Shown in pieces: positions 17,207-25,367 of a DNA stretch of 64,000 nucleotides; positions within the stretch are counted from its first letter, which is position 1, and every line of letters begins with the position of its first letter. The position numbers were made by a program, and so were the translations under genes. The stretch comes from Cytophagaceae bacterium (lineage in GTDB: Bacteria; Bacteroidota; Bacteroidia; Flavobacteriales; Flavobacteriaceae): positions 186,001 to 250,000 of the forward strand of contig PALD01000049.1 in NCBI GenBank assembly GCA_002710685.1. The letters run 5' to 3'. The notes beneath the pieces are model-generated. The model was not told the origin of the DNA. It searched no databases and saw nothing but the letters and a program-made list of their open reading frames with translations.

Positions 17207-18424
17207 CTACACTATTGAAGCAAGGTACCAGATGCTAAAGGCAATCAAGATCACGATGCCCATAATGCTCAAAATCTGTAACGGCAAGGTGGGCCTGGAT
17301 TTGCGCGGTACGTTTTTGCCATTCATGACAATAAAATTCATCAGTGCATAAAACGGGGCGGTAAGAAAGGACAATATGGTTGCAATCTGTACGAGTTGGC
17401 CCATTTCACTAATGAGGAAAAACAATATCGCGCAGGTGCCCAGCATCAGGATGAGTATCCAGAAGAGGTAGCCATATTTCATTTTTTTTCCCCAAAGTAA
17501 ATCTACCGTGCGGCTCATGGCCCTGGGCGATGCATCTAGTGTGGTGAGCGTGGTGCTGAACATTGTTGTCAATGCCGCAATGCCTATTATGATAAATGCC
17601 CACTCACCCAGGTTTCCCGTGTACATTTCAATAAGCTGCTGGGCAAAGACCGTCCCAGAGGGTGAAAAGACCGTACCGCTGTTGAACATCACGATGGCCC
17701 CCAGGCCTATAAAACAGAGGCCTATGATAATCGTGCCCGCATACCCTACATTAAAGTCAAAAATAGCCTCGTCATCATTTATTGAGTCTTTCTTTGATTT
17801 TTCTAGTGCCCATAGAGAGTGCCATATCGAGATATCAAGTGGCGCGGGCATCCAGCCCATAAAAGCAATCAAAAATGCAATACCGGCCGTGTCAGTGGGT
17901 AGGACCTGAGCGATTTCATGGGTTCCGCTTCCGCGGAAGTAGGCCACGCACACCGCAACCATGGTACTGACCGTAAGGGTAAGTATGATTACCTTCATCA
18001 AGATATCCAGCATATTGTACTGGCCCACGATCAATATAAGGGCACATACCAAGGTTATGATGGCACTCCAGGTGGCAATATTGATTTCAAAACCAAATAA
18101 GTACCCGGCAATCCCTGCCGTCACGATGGTCACTGCCGTCTGGATGGTGAACATCGTCAATAGATTGATCACAAAAAAAACAATCAATGCGCCCTTGCCC
18201 AGGCGGAGGTAACCTTCCAGCAGGCTTTCTTTTGTCACGGCCGCATACCGCGGGCCATATTGAAAAAAAGGGTATTTGATAAGGTGGATCAAGAGTAGTG
18301 CCCAGACCAGTCCAAAACCATAATCTGCACCGGCTCGCGTAGATTGAACTAAATGGGAAACCCCTATGGCTGCCCCGGCAAAAAGCAATCCGGGCCCCAG
18401 CTTTTTAAGACTCAGCCTGCTCAC
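17207..18424 (-). CDS. NRAMP-related metal transporter lacking the canonical motifs
   Basis: A 405-residue protein with about eleven membrane helices and clear overall similarity to the SLC11/NRAMP family: it opens with LKKLGPGLLFAGAAIGVSHL, where classical members have a DPGN motif in helix 1. Here that position reads GVSHLVQSTRAGA. In helix 6 the classical MPH motif is replaced by WMPAPLDISIW (residues 191-201). Both sites bind Mn2+/Fe2+ in known NRAMPs, so substrate choice is probably different; NRAMP-related Mg2+ transporters are also known to have altered metal sites. It starts three bases after the ECF sigma gene stop and is the last gene of a GT2-sigma-transporter operon. Calling it an Mn/Fe importer would go beyond the sequence. 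Confidence 0.85.
   Translation of the reverse strand: MSRLSLKKLGPGLLFAGAAIGVSHLVQSTRAGADYGFGLVWALLLIHLIKYPFFQYGPRYAAVTKESLLEGYLRLGKGALIVFFVINLLTMFTIQTAVTIVTAGIAGYLFGFEINIATWSAIITLVCALILIVGQYNMLDILMKVIILTLTVSTMVAVCVAYFRGSGTHEIAQVLPTDTAGIAFLIAFMGWMPAPLDISIWHSLWALEKSKKDSINDDEAIFDFNVGYAGTIIIGLCFIGLGAIVMFNSGTVFSPSGTVFAQQLIEMYTGNLGEWAFIIIGIAALTTMFSTTLTTLDASPRAMSRTVDLLWGKKMKYGYLFWILILMLGTCAILFFLISEMGQLVQIATILSFLTAPFYALMNFIVMNGKNVPRKSRPTLPLQILSIMGIVILIAFSIWYLASIV
17928..17939. repeat. Dispersed palindrome, TTCCGC core
   Basis: CTTCCGCGGAAG, a perfect 12-base palindrome inside the NRAMP-like gene, encoding FRGS on the minus strand. Confidence 0.5.
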
Positions 18425-18427
18425 GGT

Positions 18428-18991
18428 TTATTTATCGTTTTGGATAAGGTCTGCAAGAAGGCGGCGGGCCCGTAGCAGTTTGACCTTGACATTGTTCATG
18501 GGTTCATCAAGGTCCTGCGCCATCTCTTTATAGCTCATTTCCTGAAAGTACCTCAGGTTGATCATCTTTTGATAATCTGGTTTGAGTTTATGTATGTAGC
18601 CCAGTAACTCGGCAAGGTTCTGCTCTTTGATAAGGGCATCTTCTGGCGAGGGGTTTTCATCCATCACGCGCTTTAAGGTTTCGGGCTTGGTCTTGAGCTG
18701 CTGCCGCTCCATGCTATTGTCCCTGCGCAACTGGTCAATATAGAGGTTTTTTGCAATGGTCAATAACCAGGTACTGAACCTGTAACTGTCATCATAAGTA
18801 TCAATCTTGTCAAACGCCCGCGCAAAAGTCTGTATGGTAACCTCTTCAGCATTGTACTCATCACTGGATTTCTTGAGCAGAAAATGATACACCATGCTCC
18901 AGTGGGTGTTGAGCAGATAGTTGAATGCAACTTGTTTTCCCTGCTGGGCAAGCTCAATATTGGAGAGAAGGATTTCTTCGTCTATTTCCAA
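18428..18991 (-). CDS. RNA polymerase ECF-type sigma factor
   Basis: A 187-residue sigma-70 family protein with only regions 2 and 4. Region 2 has the DEYNAEEVTIQTFARAF and FSTWLLTIAKNLYIDQLRR blocks (core binding and -10 recognition); region 4 has LRYFQEMSYKEMAQDLDEP and NNVKVKLLRARRLL, a helix-turn-helix. The linker is acidic and Pro-rich (DENPSPEDAL). The start overlaps the end of the GT2 gene by ten bases, and the NRAMP-like gene follows after three bases. No anti-sigma gene adjoins it, which is unusual for this class. Targets are unknown. Confidence 0.92.
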   Translation of the reverse strand: MEIDEEILLSNIELAQQGKQVAFNYLLNTHWSMVYHFLLKKSSDEYNAEEVTIQTFARAFDKIDTYDDSYRFSTWLLTIAKNLYIDQLRRDNSMERQQLKTKPETLKRVMDENPSPEDALIKEQNLAELLGYIHKLKPDYQKMINLRYFQEMSYKEMAQDLDEPMNNVKVKLLRARRLLADLIQNDK

Positions 18992-20097
18992 CGCTTAGGT
19001 TTTGAAATGAGGTTATGTATAAAGATAAATAATTGAAAGCACACAAGACAAGCTTCAAGCAGCGGAAAGAATGGGTAGAGGTCCTTTTCTTCAAGTTTTA
19101 TGGAGACCCCCACAAATGCAAGGGCGGCAACGAGGTAACGTACGGCAACAAGTATGATGAAAATATGTGCAGATGGATGGTATATCAAAAAGAAAAGGGA
19201 GAACAGCAAGAACAAGAACTGGCTCATGTAGAATAGTCCCAGGGCAAATTGATGTCTTTTCTTGTACCGGTCAGCCGTTGTGATATGCCTTCGCTTTTGC
19301 CTGTACCATGCCTTGAATTTCCTTTTTGGCCCACTGATGGTAAAAGCTTCCGGTGCTATGCATATTGCGGTATTGCTACGGGTGGCCGCCGCGTTTACAA
19401 AGAGGTCATCGTCGCCAGAGCGTACCTGCATGTGCTCAACATACCCTTTTTTCTCATAAAAAAGCCCTGCCGTATAGGCCAGGTTGCGTCCGGTACCCAT
19501 GTAAGGGTTCTTGTTTGTGGCATAGCTAAAATACTGTAGGGCGGTAAACACGGTCTCAAACCGTATGATTTTATTGAGGAAGGAATTTTTCACCTTTTCA
19601 TAAGCTCCATAGCCCAGTACGATATCATGCATTTGGTTAAAGTTTTGCGCAATAAGCCTCAACCACTCCTGTGACGCTGGCCGGCAGTCAGCATCCGTAA
19701 AGACCAGATGCTCGTTTCTTGCCCGTTTTATTCCCAGGGTAAGGGCATATTTCTTGCTTCCCCAAAATTTTTCGTTAGGGGCTACATCAGTAATCTGAAT
19801 GGTAGGGTACCGTGCGGCAAATTCTTCCATCACATCAAGGGTCTCATCCCAGCTACCGTCATTGATAAGGATGAGTTCAAAGGATGGGTGGTCCTGGGCC
19901 ATCCACAGGGGGATATGTTTTCTTAAGTTGTCAGCTTCGTTCTTTGCACAGACAACAAGGGTTACCGGGGGTGGCTGTGATTGTGGCTGCTTGGCTTTCG
20001 CCGAAAGGCAAAAAGGGAGAAAATAGAGGTAGTACGCTATATTGATGAGCGCGACAATGGCAAAACCGTAAAGTAGAAGCTGGTAAAGTTCTGGCAA
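18982..20097 (-). CDS. Family 2 glycosyltransferase (membrane-bound)
   Basis: A 371-residue protein with one N-terminal membrane helix (LLLYGFAIVALINIAYYLYF), a GT-A catalytic domain and two to three C-terminal helices. In the GT-A domain, TLVVCAKNEADNLRKH binds the nucleotide, LILINDGSWDET follows, and VFTDADCRP carries the DxD metal motif; later WYRQKRRH resembles the QxxRW product motif. The layout fits processive or lipid-linked GT2 enzymes such as those making glycolipids. The sugar and acceptor are unknown. It is the first gene of the operon with the ECF sigma factor (ten-base overlap). The small Cys gene lies 18 bases upstream on the same strand and may be co-transcribed. Confidence 0.9.
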   Translation of the reverse strand: MPELYQLLLYGFAIVALINIAYYLYFLPFCLSAKAKQPQSQPPPVTLVVCAKNEADNLRKHIPLWMAQDHPSFELILINDGSWDETLDVMEEFAARYPTIQITDVAPNEKFWGSKKYALTLGIKRARNEHLVFTDADCRPASQEWLRLIAQNFNQMHDIVLGYGAYEKVKNSFLNKIIRFETVFTALQYFSYATNKNPYMGTGRNLAYTAGLFYEKKGYVEHMQVRSGDDDLFVNAAATRSNTAICIAPEAFTISGPKRKFKAWYRQKRRHITTADRYKKRHQFALGLFYMSQFLFLLFSLFFLIYHPSAHIFIILVAVRYLVAALAFVGVSIKLEEKDLYPFFPLLEACLVCFQLFIFIHNLISKPKRWK

Positions 20098-20115
20098 CCG
20101 CGCAGGGATTGAGGG

Positions 20116-20313
20116 TTAGTTCTTTGTGTTGCAATCGCCCGCTTCATCAGGCATGCGGCCGCACATGCCACAGGGCTCACCTTCTTTGTTGAGAAAAGGG
20201 TTCTGGCTGGCACAGGTACCGGCAAACTTGCCGTCTTTTTTTGCCCAGATCTTTATGGCAATGCCTGCAAATGAGAGGGCTAGCAAGAGTAAAACAATCA
20301 ATAACAATTTCAT
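20116..20313 (-). CDS. Small membrane protein with a Cys-rich tail
   Basis: A 65-residue protein: one membrane helix (LLLIVLLLLALSFAGIAIKI) and a short exported or cytoplasmic tail with four Cys, including CGMCG (CxxC), a preceding Cys in GTCASQ and a last one in GDCNTK. Such small 'membrane or secreted' proteins are conserved in Flavobacteriia with no known role; a metal or disulfide function is a guess. An excellent promoter lies 25 bases upstream, which supports expression. It is followed after 18 bases by the GT2 gene. The ATG at 20313 is used because an upstream in-frame extension passes through the promoter. Confidence 0.75.
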   Translation of the reverse strand: MKLLLIVLLLLALSFAGIAIKIWAKKDGKFAGTCASQNPFLNKEGEPCGMCGRMPDEAGDCNTKN

Positions 20314-20338
20314 CTTCTCGTCTATTATATAAGGTGTA

Positions 20339-20368
20339 CAAAGATACAAAACCACAATGCATCTTCAA
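20339..20368 (-). promoter_or_regulatory. Bacteroidota-type promoter of the small Cys gene and GT2 operon
   Basis: On the minus strand a TTG (20366-20368) is followed after 19 bases by TATCTTTG (20339-20346), a full match to the -33/-7 pattern. It lies 25 bases before the ATG at 20313. Confidence 0.75.
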
Positions 20369-20473
20369 CTGATTCCAAGGTTATATTTTATTGATAAAAA
20401 GTACAGCTTGCTGGTTGTGAATAGTTTAACAAAGATTATAAAAACATTAAATGATGTGCGATAAAAATATAGA

Positions 20474-20481
20474 TACATTTG
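20474..20481 (+). promoter_or_regulatory. Candidate -7 box of the fasciclin gene
   Basis: TACATTTG matches TAnnTTTG and ends 29 bases before the ATG at 20511. No TTG at the -33 distance. Confidence 0.5.
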
Positions 20482-20510
20482 ATTTTTAACATTTAAAAAA
20501 AGTAATCAAG

Positions 20511-21158
20511 ATGAAAACTTTAAAAACACTAACCGTTGTTTTTATGGCCGGGATGTTGACCGTGGCCTGTAAAAATGAAAAGAAAGACGATATACAACTG
20601 GAAGGTAACACCACTGTAGAAGGTGAGATATCAGAAGTTTCTAACGCTGATGGCATGAACGATGCCGCCATGAAGGAAAAGATGGATGAAGAGACCGAGG
20701 CTGCCCGTGCCAATAGTATTGCCGGTCTTGCACAGGTCAATGCTGACCTGAGCTCCTTGACCATGGTGCTACAAAGTGCACAACTGGACACGATGCTCAT
20801 GAAACCCGGTTCTTACACCGTTTTTGCACCCTCAAACCATGCGTTTGAGAAATTACCAGAGAAAACACGTCAAGAACTCATGTTGCCCGAAAACAAGGCA
20901 GAACTTACCAGCGTGCTGCAGTATCACGTAGCACCCGGTAGGATAACTTCAGATAAGCTGGACATGGCCATCAAGAATGGTGGTGGTGAATACACCTTCA
21001 AGACTGTAAATGGTGATGAACTGACCGCGATGAAAAATGGTGACCAGATAGTCATCAAGGATGGCCGTGGTAAAAAAGCCCAAGTAATCAAGGGAAATGT
21101 CGAGGCATCTAATGGTATTGTTTATATCATTGATGATGTCCTTATGGCAAAAAAGTAA
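20511..21158 (+). CDS. Fasciclin-domain lipoprotein
   Basis: A 215-residue lipoprotein: the signal ends in the lipobox LTVAC (Cys at about residue 20), followed by a charged linker of some 45 residues and one fasciclin (FAS1) domain. FAS1 marks are DTMLMKPGSYTVFAPSNHAF (the H1 box), LQYHVAPGRI (the YH motif) and NGIVYIIDDVLM (the H2 box). These domains mediate adhesion between cells or to surfaces. It is flanked by its own promoter and a strong terminator, so it is monocistronic. The lipid anchor suggests an outer- or inner-membrane location facing the periplasm or the outside. Confidence 0.9.
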   Translation: MKTLKTLTVVFMAGMLTVACKNEKKDDIQLEGNTTVEGEISEVSNADGMNDAAMKEKMDEETEAARANSIAGLAQVNADLSSLTMVLQSAQLDTMLMKPGSYTVFAPSNHAFEKLPEKTRQELMLPENKAELTSVLQYHVAPGRITSDKLDMAIKNGGGEYTFKTVNGDELTAMKNGDQIVIKDGRGKKAQVIKGNVEASNGIVYIIDDVLMAKK

Positions 21159-21181
21159 ACTAGGATTGCTTTTATTGAATG

Positions 21182-21225
21182 GATTCCGCTTTCAAGGAAA
21201 TTTTTTGAAAGCGGAATCTTTTTAT
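21182..21225 (+). terminator. Rho-independent terminator of the fasciclin gene
   Basis: A 14-bp perfect stem (21182-21195 with 21205-21218) followed by TTTTT. The stem holds the CCGCTTTC/GAAAGCGG core seen in the dispersed palindromes. It slightly overlaps the stop of the opposing gene at 21222. Confidence 0.88.
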
Positions 21226-21665
21226 TTATAAATATCTGGTGTGATCTTAAACTCCATCACATACTGGGCATTTGTATCATAATACCTATAATATAGGGTA
21301 ACGTCATTATCCCTGAACCCCTTGAGGTCCTTGCTGGTTTTGACCTGTTCTATCACCCTGGGCCTTACATACTTGTTCACCGTGTCAAGATCTACATCTT
21401 CTTTAGTGAGGTTAAGGGTATAATAATAGGCAAAACCGTCTTTTTTGACCATGGCGGCACTATCAAGCCTAGTATACTCATCTACCTGCATGGGTGCGGC
21501 ATTGTTGACTTCAACAACGGCTTTTTTCAATTGGTTTTCTAGGTCATCCCCGCTTGAAAACAAGCCTCGGGAAACTTTAAATGAAATAAAAAAAGCGATT
21601 ATAAAGGCCACGGTTGTAACCACGATCTTAATCACCTTGCTCTTTTTTGTATCTTTTTCTTTCAT
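21222..21665 (-). CDS. Hypothetical membrane-anchored protein
   Basis: A 147-residue protein: a Lys-rich cytoplasmic start, one membrane helix (IVVTTVAFIIAFFISF), and a soluble part of about 105 residues with YYYTLNL and VTLYYRYYD, alternating strand-like sequence near the end. It is not recognised; the fold of the exported part may be a small alpha/beta domain. Its start overlaps the murB stop by one base (TAATG), so it should be translated with murB. The gene order aminotransferase-murB-this gene suggests a cell-envelope context but gives no function. Confidence 0.7.
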   Translation of the reverse strand: MKEKDTKKSKVIKIVVTTVAFIIAFFISFKVSRGLFSSGDDLENQLKKAVVEVNNAAPMQVDEYTRLDSAAMVKKDGFAYYYTLNLTKEDVDLDTVNKYVRPRVIEQVKTSKDLKGFRDNDVTLYYRYYDTNAQYVMEFKITPDIYK

Positions 21666-22678
21666 TATATAAGGTTTACTTCGGGTTCAATGGTTACTTG
21701 AAATATCCGTGAGATTTCTTGCTGTATTTTTTTGGCTAAAAGCCAAATCTCCTCCCCAGTGGCATTGCCATGATTGACGAGAACCAGTGCCTGCCGGTCA
21801 TGTACCCCCGCATCGCCAAAACGCTTACCCTTAAAACCGGCCTGCTCGATGAGCCAGCCAGCCGGGATCTTGATTTCGTTTTCTGAAATGGGATAAAAGG
21901 GGATGTCCTCAAACCTTGCCTGGAGCATATCAAATTCTTGTTTTGATACCACGGGATTCTTAAAAAAACTCCCGCTGTTGCCTATCACGTTAGGGTCTGG
22001 TAATTTTTCCTGACGTATTTTAATGACGGCGTTTGAGACATCTTTAAGGGAGGGGTTTGTGATTCCCTTTTCAAGCAGGACGGTATTTATGGCCCCGTAA
22101 GAGGTGTTGAGTTCGTGGTTCTTTTTGGTGAGCTTGAAGACGACCTCGGTAATGATATATTTACCCTTTGCCTCATTCTTGAATATGGAGTCGCGGTAGT
22201 CAAACCTACAATCTGTAAGGTTAAGCTGTTTGCTTTTCAGCGAAAGCTTATCAACCACGATACAACTATCAAACACATCCTTAAGTTCCACTCCATACGC
22301 GCCTATATTCTGAATGGGCGAAGTGCCCACATTACCGGGTATAAGCGATAGGTTCTCGACACCGCCATAACCACTGTTCACGCAAAAAAGTACAAATTCA
22401 TGCCAGTTTTCACCTGCGGCCACGCGTACCCATACATGGTTTTCATCTTCCTTGGCCTTCTCGATTCCCTTAAGGTTGATATGCAGGACAAGGGCATCGA
22501 TATCATGGAGCAAGAGCATGTTGCTGCCACCTCCCAAAACAAACTTAGAGGTGTGCACATCAGAGGTAAGGCCCTCCCTTAAGTCTTCAATACTGTTGAT
22601 TGAAGCAAAGAACCTCGCCTTGGCATCAATGTGAAAGGTGTTGAATTCCTTGAGTGAAAAATCTTCAAATACCTGCAT
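21665..22678 (-). CDS. murB: UDP-N-acetylenolpyruvoylglucosamine reductase
   Basis: Reduces the enolpyruvyl group with NADPH and FAD to give UDP-N-acetylmuramate, the second committed step of peptidoglycan synthesis. It has the FAD-binding FVLGGGSNMLLL near residue 47, NLSLIPGNVGTSPIQNIGAYGVE near residue 110, the catalytic-region NSGSFFKNP (Ser) and a C-terminal LIEQAGFKG and VLVNHGNATG. At 337 residues it is the type I MurB with the extra domain. It overlaps by one base at both ends: the aminotransferase stop and the downstream gene start (TAATG in both). This gives a tight three-gene operon. Confidence 0.96.
   Translation of the reverse strand: MQVFEDFSLKEFNTFHIDAKARFFASINSIEDLREGLTSDVHTSKFVLGGGSNMLLLHDIDALVLHINLKGIEKAKEDENHVWVRVAAGENWHEFVLFCVNSGYGGVENLSLIPGNVGTSPIQNIGAYGVELKDVFDSCIVVDKLSLKSKQLNLTDCRFDYRDSIFKNEAKGKYIITEVVFKLTKKNHELNTSYGAINTVLLEKGITNPSLKDVSNAVIKIRQEKLPDPNVIGNSGSFFKNPVVSKQEFDMLQARFEDIPFYPISENEIKIPAGWLIEQAGFKGKRFGDAGVHDRQALVLVNHGNATGEEIWLLAKKIQQEISRIFQVTIEPEVNLI
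21731..21747. repeat. Dispersed palindrome, TTTGGC type
   Basis: TTTGGCT-AAA-AGCCAAA in the 3' end of murB, encoding WLLAKK on the minus strand. Confidence 0.6.
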
Positions 22679-23868
22679 TAATCAGTATATCTCTGTAGTG
22701 CTTCTTTAAGAAGGGCAACAGCGGTCACCAGATTTTCCTTTTTGAGCACATATGCTATCCTTACCTGATTGGTCCCCATGCCCGGGGTAGAATAAAATCC
22801 TGCGGCTGGGGCGACCATTACCGTCTTGCCATCCATTTCAAATTCTTCCAGGAGCCACTGTGCAAAGTCATCTGCGCTTTTTATGGGCAGTTCTGCGATG
22901 CAGTAAAAGGCCCCTTTGGGCTTGGCAACCTTGACCCCGGCAATGGATTCCAGTCCCTTGACTAGGGTATTTCTCCTATCAACATATTCATCAATCACAT
23001 CATCAAAGTAAGATTGTGGGGTGTCTAGCGCAGCCTCGCTGGCAATCTGTGCCAGGGTGGGCGGGCTCAGTCTTGCCTGTGCAAATTTCATTGCGGTTGC
23101 CATGAGGTCCTTGTTCTTGCTGACGATGCAACCTATGCGGGCACCGCACATGGAGAACCTTTTTGACACCGAGTCAATCATGATGGCATTTTCTTCAAGA
23201 CCAGGTACTGCAAGCACACTATGGTGCTGCAGGCCATCATAAGCAAATTCACGGTAAACCTCGTCTGCAATCAAGAACAGGTCGTGTTTTTTGACCAGGG
23301 CAGCAAGTTCTTCTATCTCTTCCTTGCTGTACAGGTATCCTGTAGGGTTACCCGGGTTGCAGATCACGATGGCTTTTGTGCTTGATGAGATAAGTTTTTC
23401 AAAATCTGCGATGGGGGGCAGGGCAAAACCTGTATCTATTGATGAAATGACCGGTACGACCTTGACCCCACTTGAAACTGCAAAACCATTGTAGTTTGCA
23501 TAAAAGGGTTCAGGAATGATGATTTCATCACCTGGATCTGTAATGCTCCCCAGAGCAAACATCAATGCCTCAGAGCCGCCCGTGCTGATGATGATTTCAT
23601 CAGGGGATACGTTAATACCGTATTTGGCATAATACTTCGCCAGTTTTTCGCGATAGCTCAAAAAACCCGCAGAATGGCTATAGGACAATACCTCAATTTC
23701 TGCATTCTTGATGGCATCAAGGGCGGTTTGAGGGGTCCTTATATCCGGCTGGCCAATGTTGAGCTGTAATATCTGCGTGCCCCTTGCTTCAGCGGCTTCA
23801 GCATAGGGAACTAACTTTCTTATGGGTGATTGGGGCATTTCAAGGCCCTTTTGCGATAATCGCGGCAT
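22678..23868 (-). CDS. Pyridoxal-phosphate aminotransferase (class I/II)
   Basis: A 396-residue fold-type I aminotransferase. The PLP-binding Lys is in IDSVSKRFSMCGARIG (SK-RF-S type, near residue 238), the Asp that pairs with the pyridine nitrogen is in FLIADEVYREF, and Asn is in ICNPGNPTGYLY, with the C-terminal substrate Arg in VRIAYV. It belongs to the AspC/alanine-tyrosine-like group; the amino acid specificity cannot be read from sequence. It is the first gene of the operon with murB (one-base overlap). A short gap of 110 bases separates it from the divergent aspartyl-protease gene. Confidence 0.92.
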   Translation of the reverse strand: MPRLSQKGLEMPQSPIRKLVPYAEAAEARGTQILQLNIGQPDIRTPQTALDAIKNAEIEVLSYSHSAGFLSYREKLAKYYAKYGINVSPDEIIISTGGSEALMFALGSITDPGDEIIIPEPFYANYNGFAVSSGVKVVPVISSIDTGFALPPIADFEKLISSSTKAIVICNPGNPTGYLYSKEEIEELAALVKKHDLFLIADEVYREFAYDGLQHHSVLAVPGLEENAIMIDSVSKRFSMCGARIGCIVSKNKDLMATAMKFAQARLSPPTLAQIASEAALDTPQSYFDDVIDEYVDRRNTLVKGLESIAGVKVAKPKGAFYCIAELPIKSADDFAQWLLEEFEMDGKTVMVAPAAGFYSTPGMGTNQVRIAYVLKKENLVTAVALLKEALQRYTD

Positions 23869-23978
23869 GTGCTTCTGATTTTAGGTCACAAATTTGCGAA
23901 AATATATCCACAACACCAGTACTGAGTTTTGGAAGAATAAAGAGAAAATTCGTACATTAGAGAAATCGTTTTCGTAAT

Positions 23979-25316
23979 ATGTATCCCTCTCGTCATAAAT
24001 TGGTTATCCTTCTCCTGGCGATCTTGCCCCTATGGGGATTTTCTCAAGGTGTTTTTCATTTGCCGGAAGGAAAAAATAAAATTACCATTCCCGTCGAGAT
24101 AAAAAACAACCTTGTCATAGTACCCGTAACTGTTAATGATACACCACTTTCATTTTTGCTAGATACGGGTGTAAAGAGCAATATCATTTTTAATGCGGGA
24201 AGCCATGATGAGGTGCAATTGAACCATACTTCAAAAATCTATCTCTCTGGTGCCGGTGGTGGCGAGCCCGTCGAGGCATTAAAATCTGAGCACAACATAT
24301 TAAATGTGGGCGAGGCAAGCTCAGTCAATCAAAACCTTTATTTCATTACTGATGCGGCCCATAATTTTTCGCCACGCCTGGGCATAGAGGTCAATGGCAT
24401 ACTGGGATATAGCCTTTTTAAGGACTTTGTGGTCGAGGTGAATTATGTGAGGTCCAAACTCATCTTGCACCGTCCAGAGACGTATAGACAGCGGTCTTGC
24501 CGGTCATGTATTAAAACACCCATTCTTGTAAAGAGCGGTAAGCCTTATGCCAAGGTAGAAGTAGAGCAGGGGGATGCGCCCGTAGGGGTATATGTTTTGG
24601 TTGATTCCGGCTCAGGTGATGCCCTGTGGCTTTTTCCGGATAGCCATGATGATTTAAAAATAGGCAAACCAAATTTTGATGACCTACTTGGCCTGGGCAT
24701 GACGGGAGATGTCACCGGCAAACGGGCAAAATTACAGGCTTTGAATATTGAAGACCTTGCCATCAAGGATGTTACCGTGGCATACCCAGATAGCCTATCC
24801 ATACGGCACCTCGTCGTTGATGATGGCCGTAATGGCAGCCTTGGCGGCGAAATATTAAAAAGGTTCAAGGTTATTTACGATTACCCCAATGGCACGATGA
24901 CCTTAAAGAAGAACAAGAACTTTGACGAACCTTACCGGTATAATCGTAGTGGCCTTATCGTTGAGCACAGCGGTTATGATATCATAAAGGAGATAGCCCA
25001 GGATATCAGGGAAAAACCCACCACAGACGAAGAAAATCCATTGATCACGAGCATCTTCAAGGCTACAAACACCATACAGTTCAAATTAAAGAACAACTAT
25101 GAAATCGCCGATATTCGCCCAGGGTCTCCCGGTGACATTGCAGGTTTGCAAAAAGGGGATAGGATATTAAAGGTTAACGGGCGCGATACGGGCAAGCTGG
25201 AGCTGGAGGATATCACAAAGCATTTCTTCAAGGATGAAGGCTACCTGCTCAAGTTACAGGTAGAGCGCAAAGGCATTGTTTTTAATTGCCGGTTTGCCCT
25301 TAAAAAAATACTATAA
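23979..25316 (+). CDS. Exported retropepsin-like aspartyl protease with PDZ domain
   Basis: A 445-residue protein with a signal peptide (LVILLLAILPLWGFSQG), a pepsin/retropepsin-like region and a C-terminal PDZ domain. The first active-site triad is FLLDTGVKSNIIF near residue 60 (DTG); the second half has VYVLVDSGSGDALWLF (DSG) near residue 205, so one chain holds both halves. The PDZ part begins at IADIRPGSPGDIAGLQKGDRI around residue 375. A near-consensus -7 box TACATTAG lies at 23953-23960. Substrates are unknown; it acts in the periplasm or outside the cell. Confidence 0.87.
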   Translation: MYPSRHKLVILLLAILPLWGFSQGVFHLPEGKNKITIPVEIKNNLVIVPVTVNDTPLSFLLDTGVKSNIIFNAGSHDEVQLNHTSKIYLSGAGGGEPVEALKSEHNILNVGEASSVNQNLYFITDAAHNFSPRLGIEVNGILGYSLFKDFVVEVNYVRSKLILHRPETYRQRSCRSCIKTPILVKSGKPYAKVEVEQGDAPVGVYVLVDSGSGDALWLFPDSHDDLKIGKPNFDDLLGLGMTGDVTGKRAKLQALNIEDLAIKDVTVAYPDSLSIRHLVVDDGRNGSLGGEILKRFKVIYDYPNGTMTLKKNKNFDEPYRYNRSGLIVEHSGYDIIKEIAQDIREKPTTDEENPLITSIFKATNTIQFKLKNNYEIADIRPGSPGDIAGLQKGDRILKVNGRDTGKLELEDITKHFFKDEGYLLKLQVERKGIVFNCRFALKKIL

Positions 25317-25345
25317 AAAAAGCGCATCGGGTAGATGCGCTTTTT
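25316..25345. terminator. Bidirectional terminator between convergent genes
   Basis: An 8-bp stem AGCGCATC/GATGCGCT (25321-25328 with 25334-25341) with loop GGGTA, preceded by As and followed by Ts, so it can stop transcription from both the aspartyl protease (+) and DUF1573 (-) genes. Confidence 0.85.
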
Positions 25346-25347
25346 GC

Positions 25348-25364
25348 TTTGGGTTATACCCAAA
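25348..25364. repeat. Dispersed palindrome, TTTGGG type
   Basis: TTTGGGT-TAT-ACCCAAA, three bases beyond the terminator stem's T tract and four bases before the DUF1573 stop. Confidence 0.55.
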
Positions 25365-25367
25365 AGC

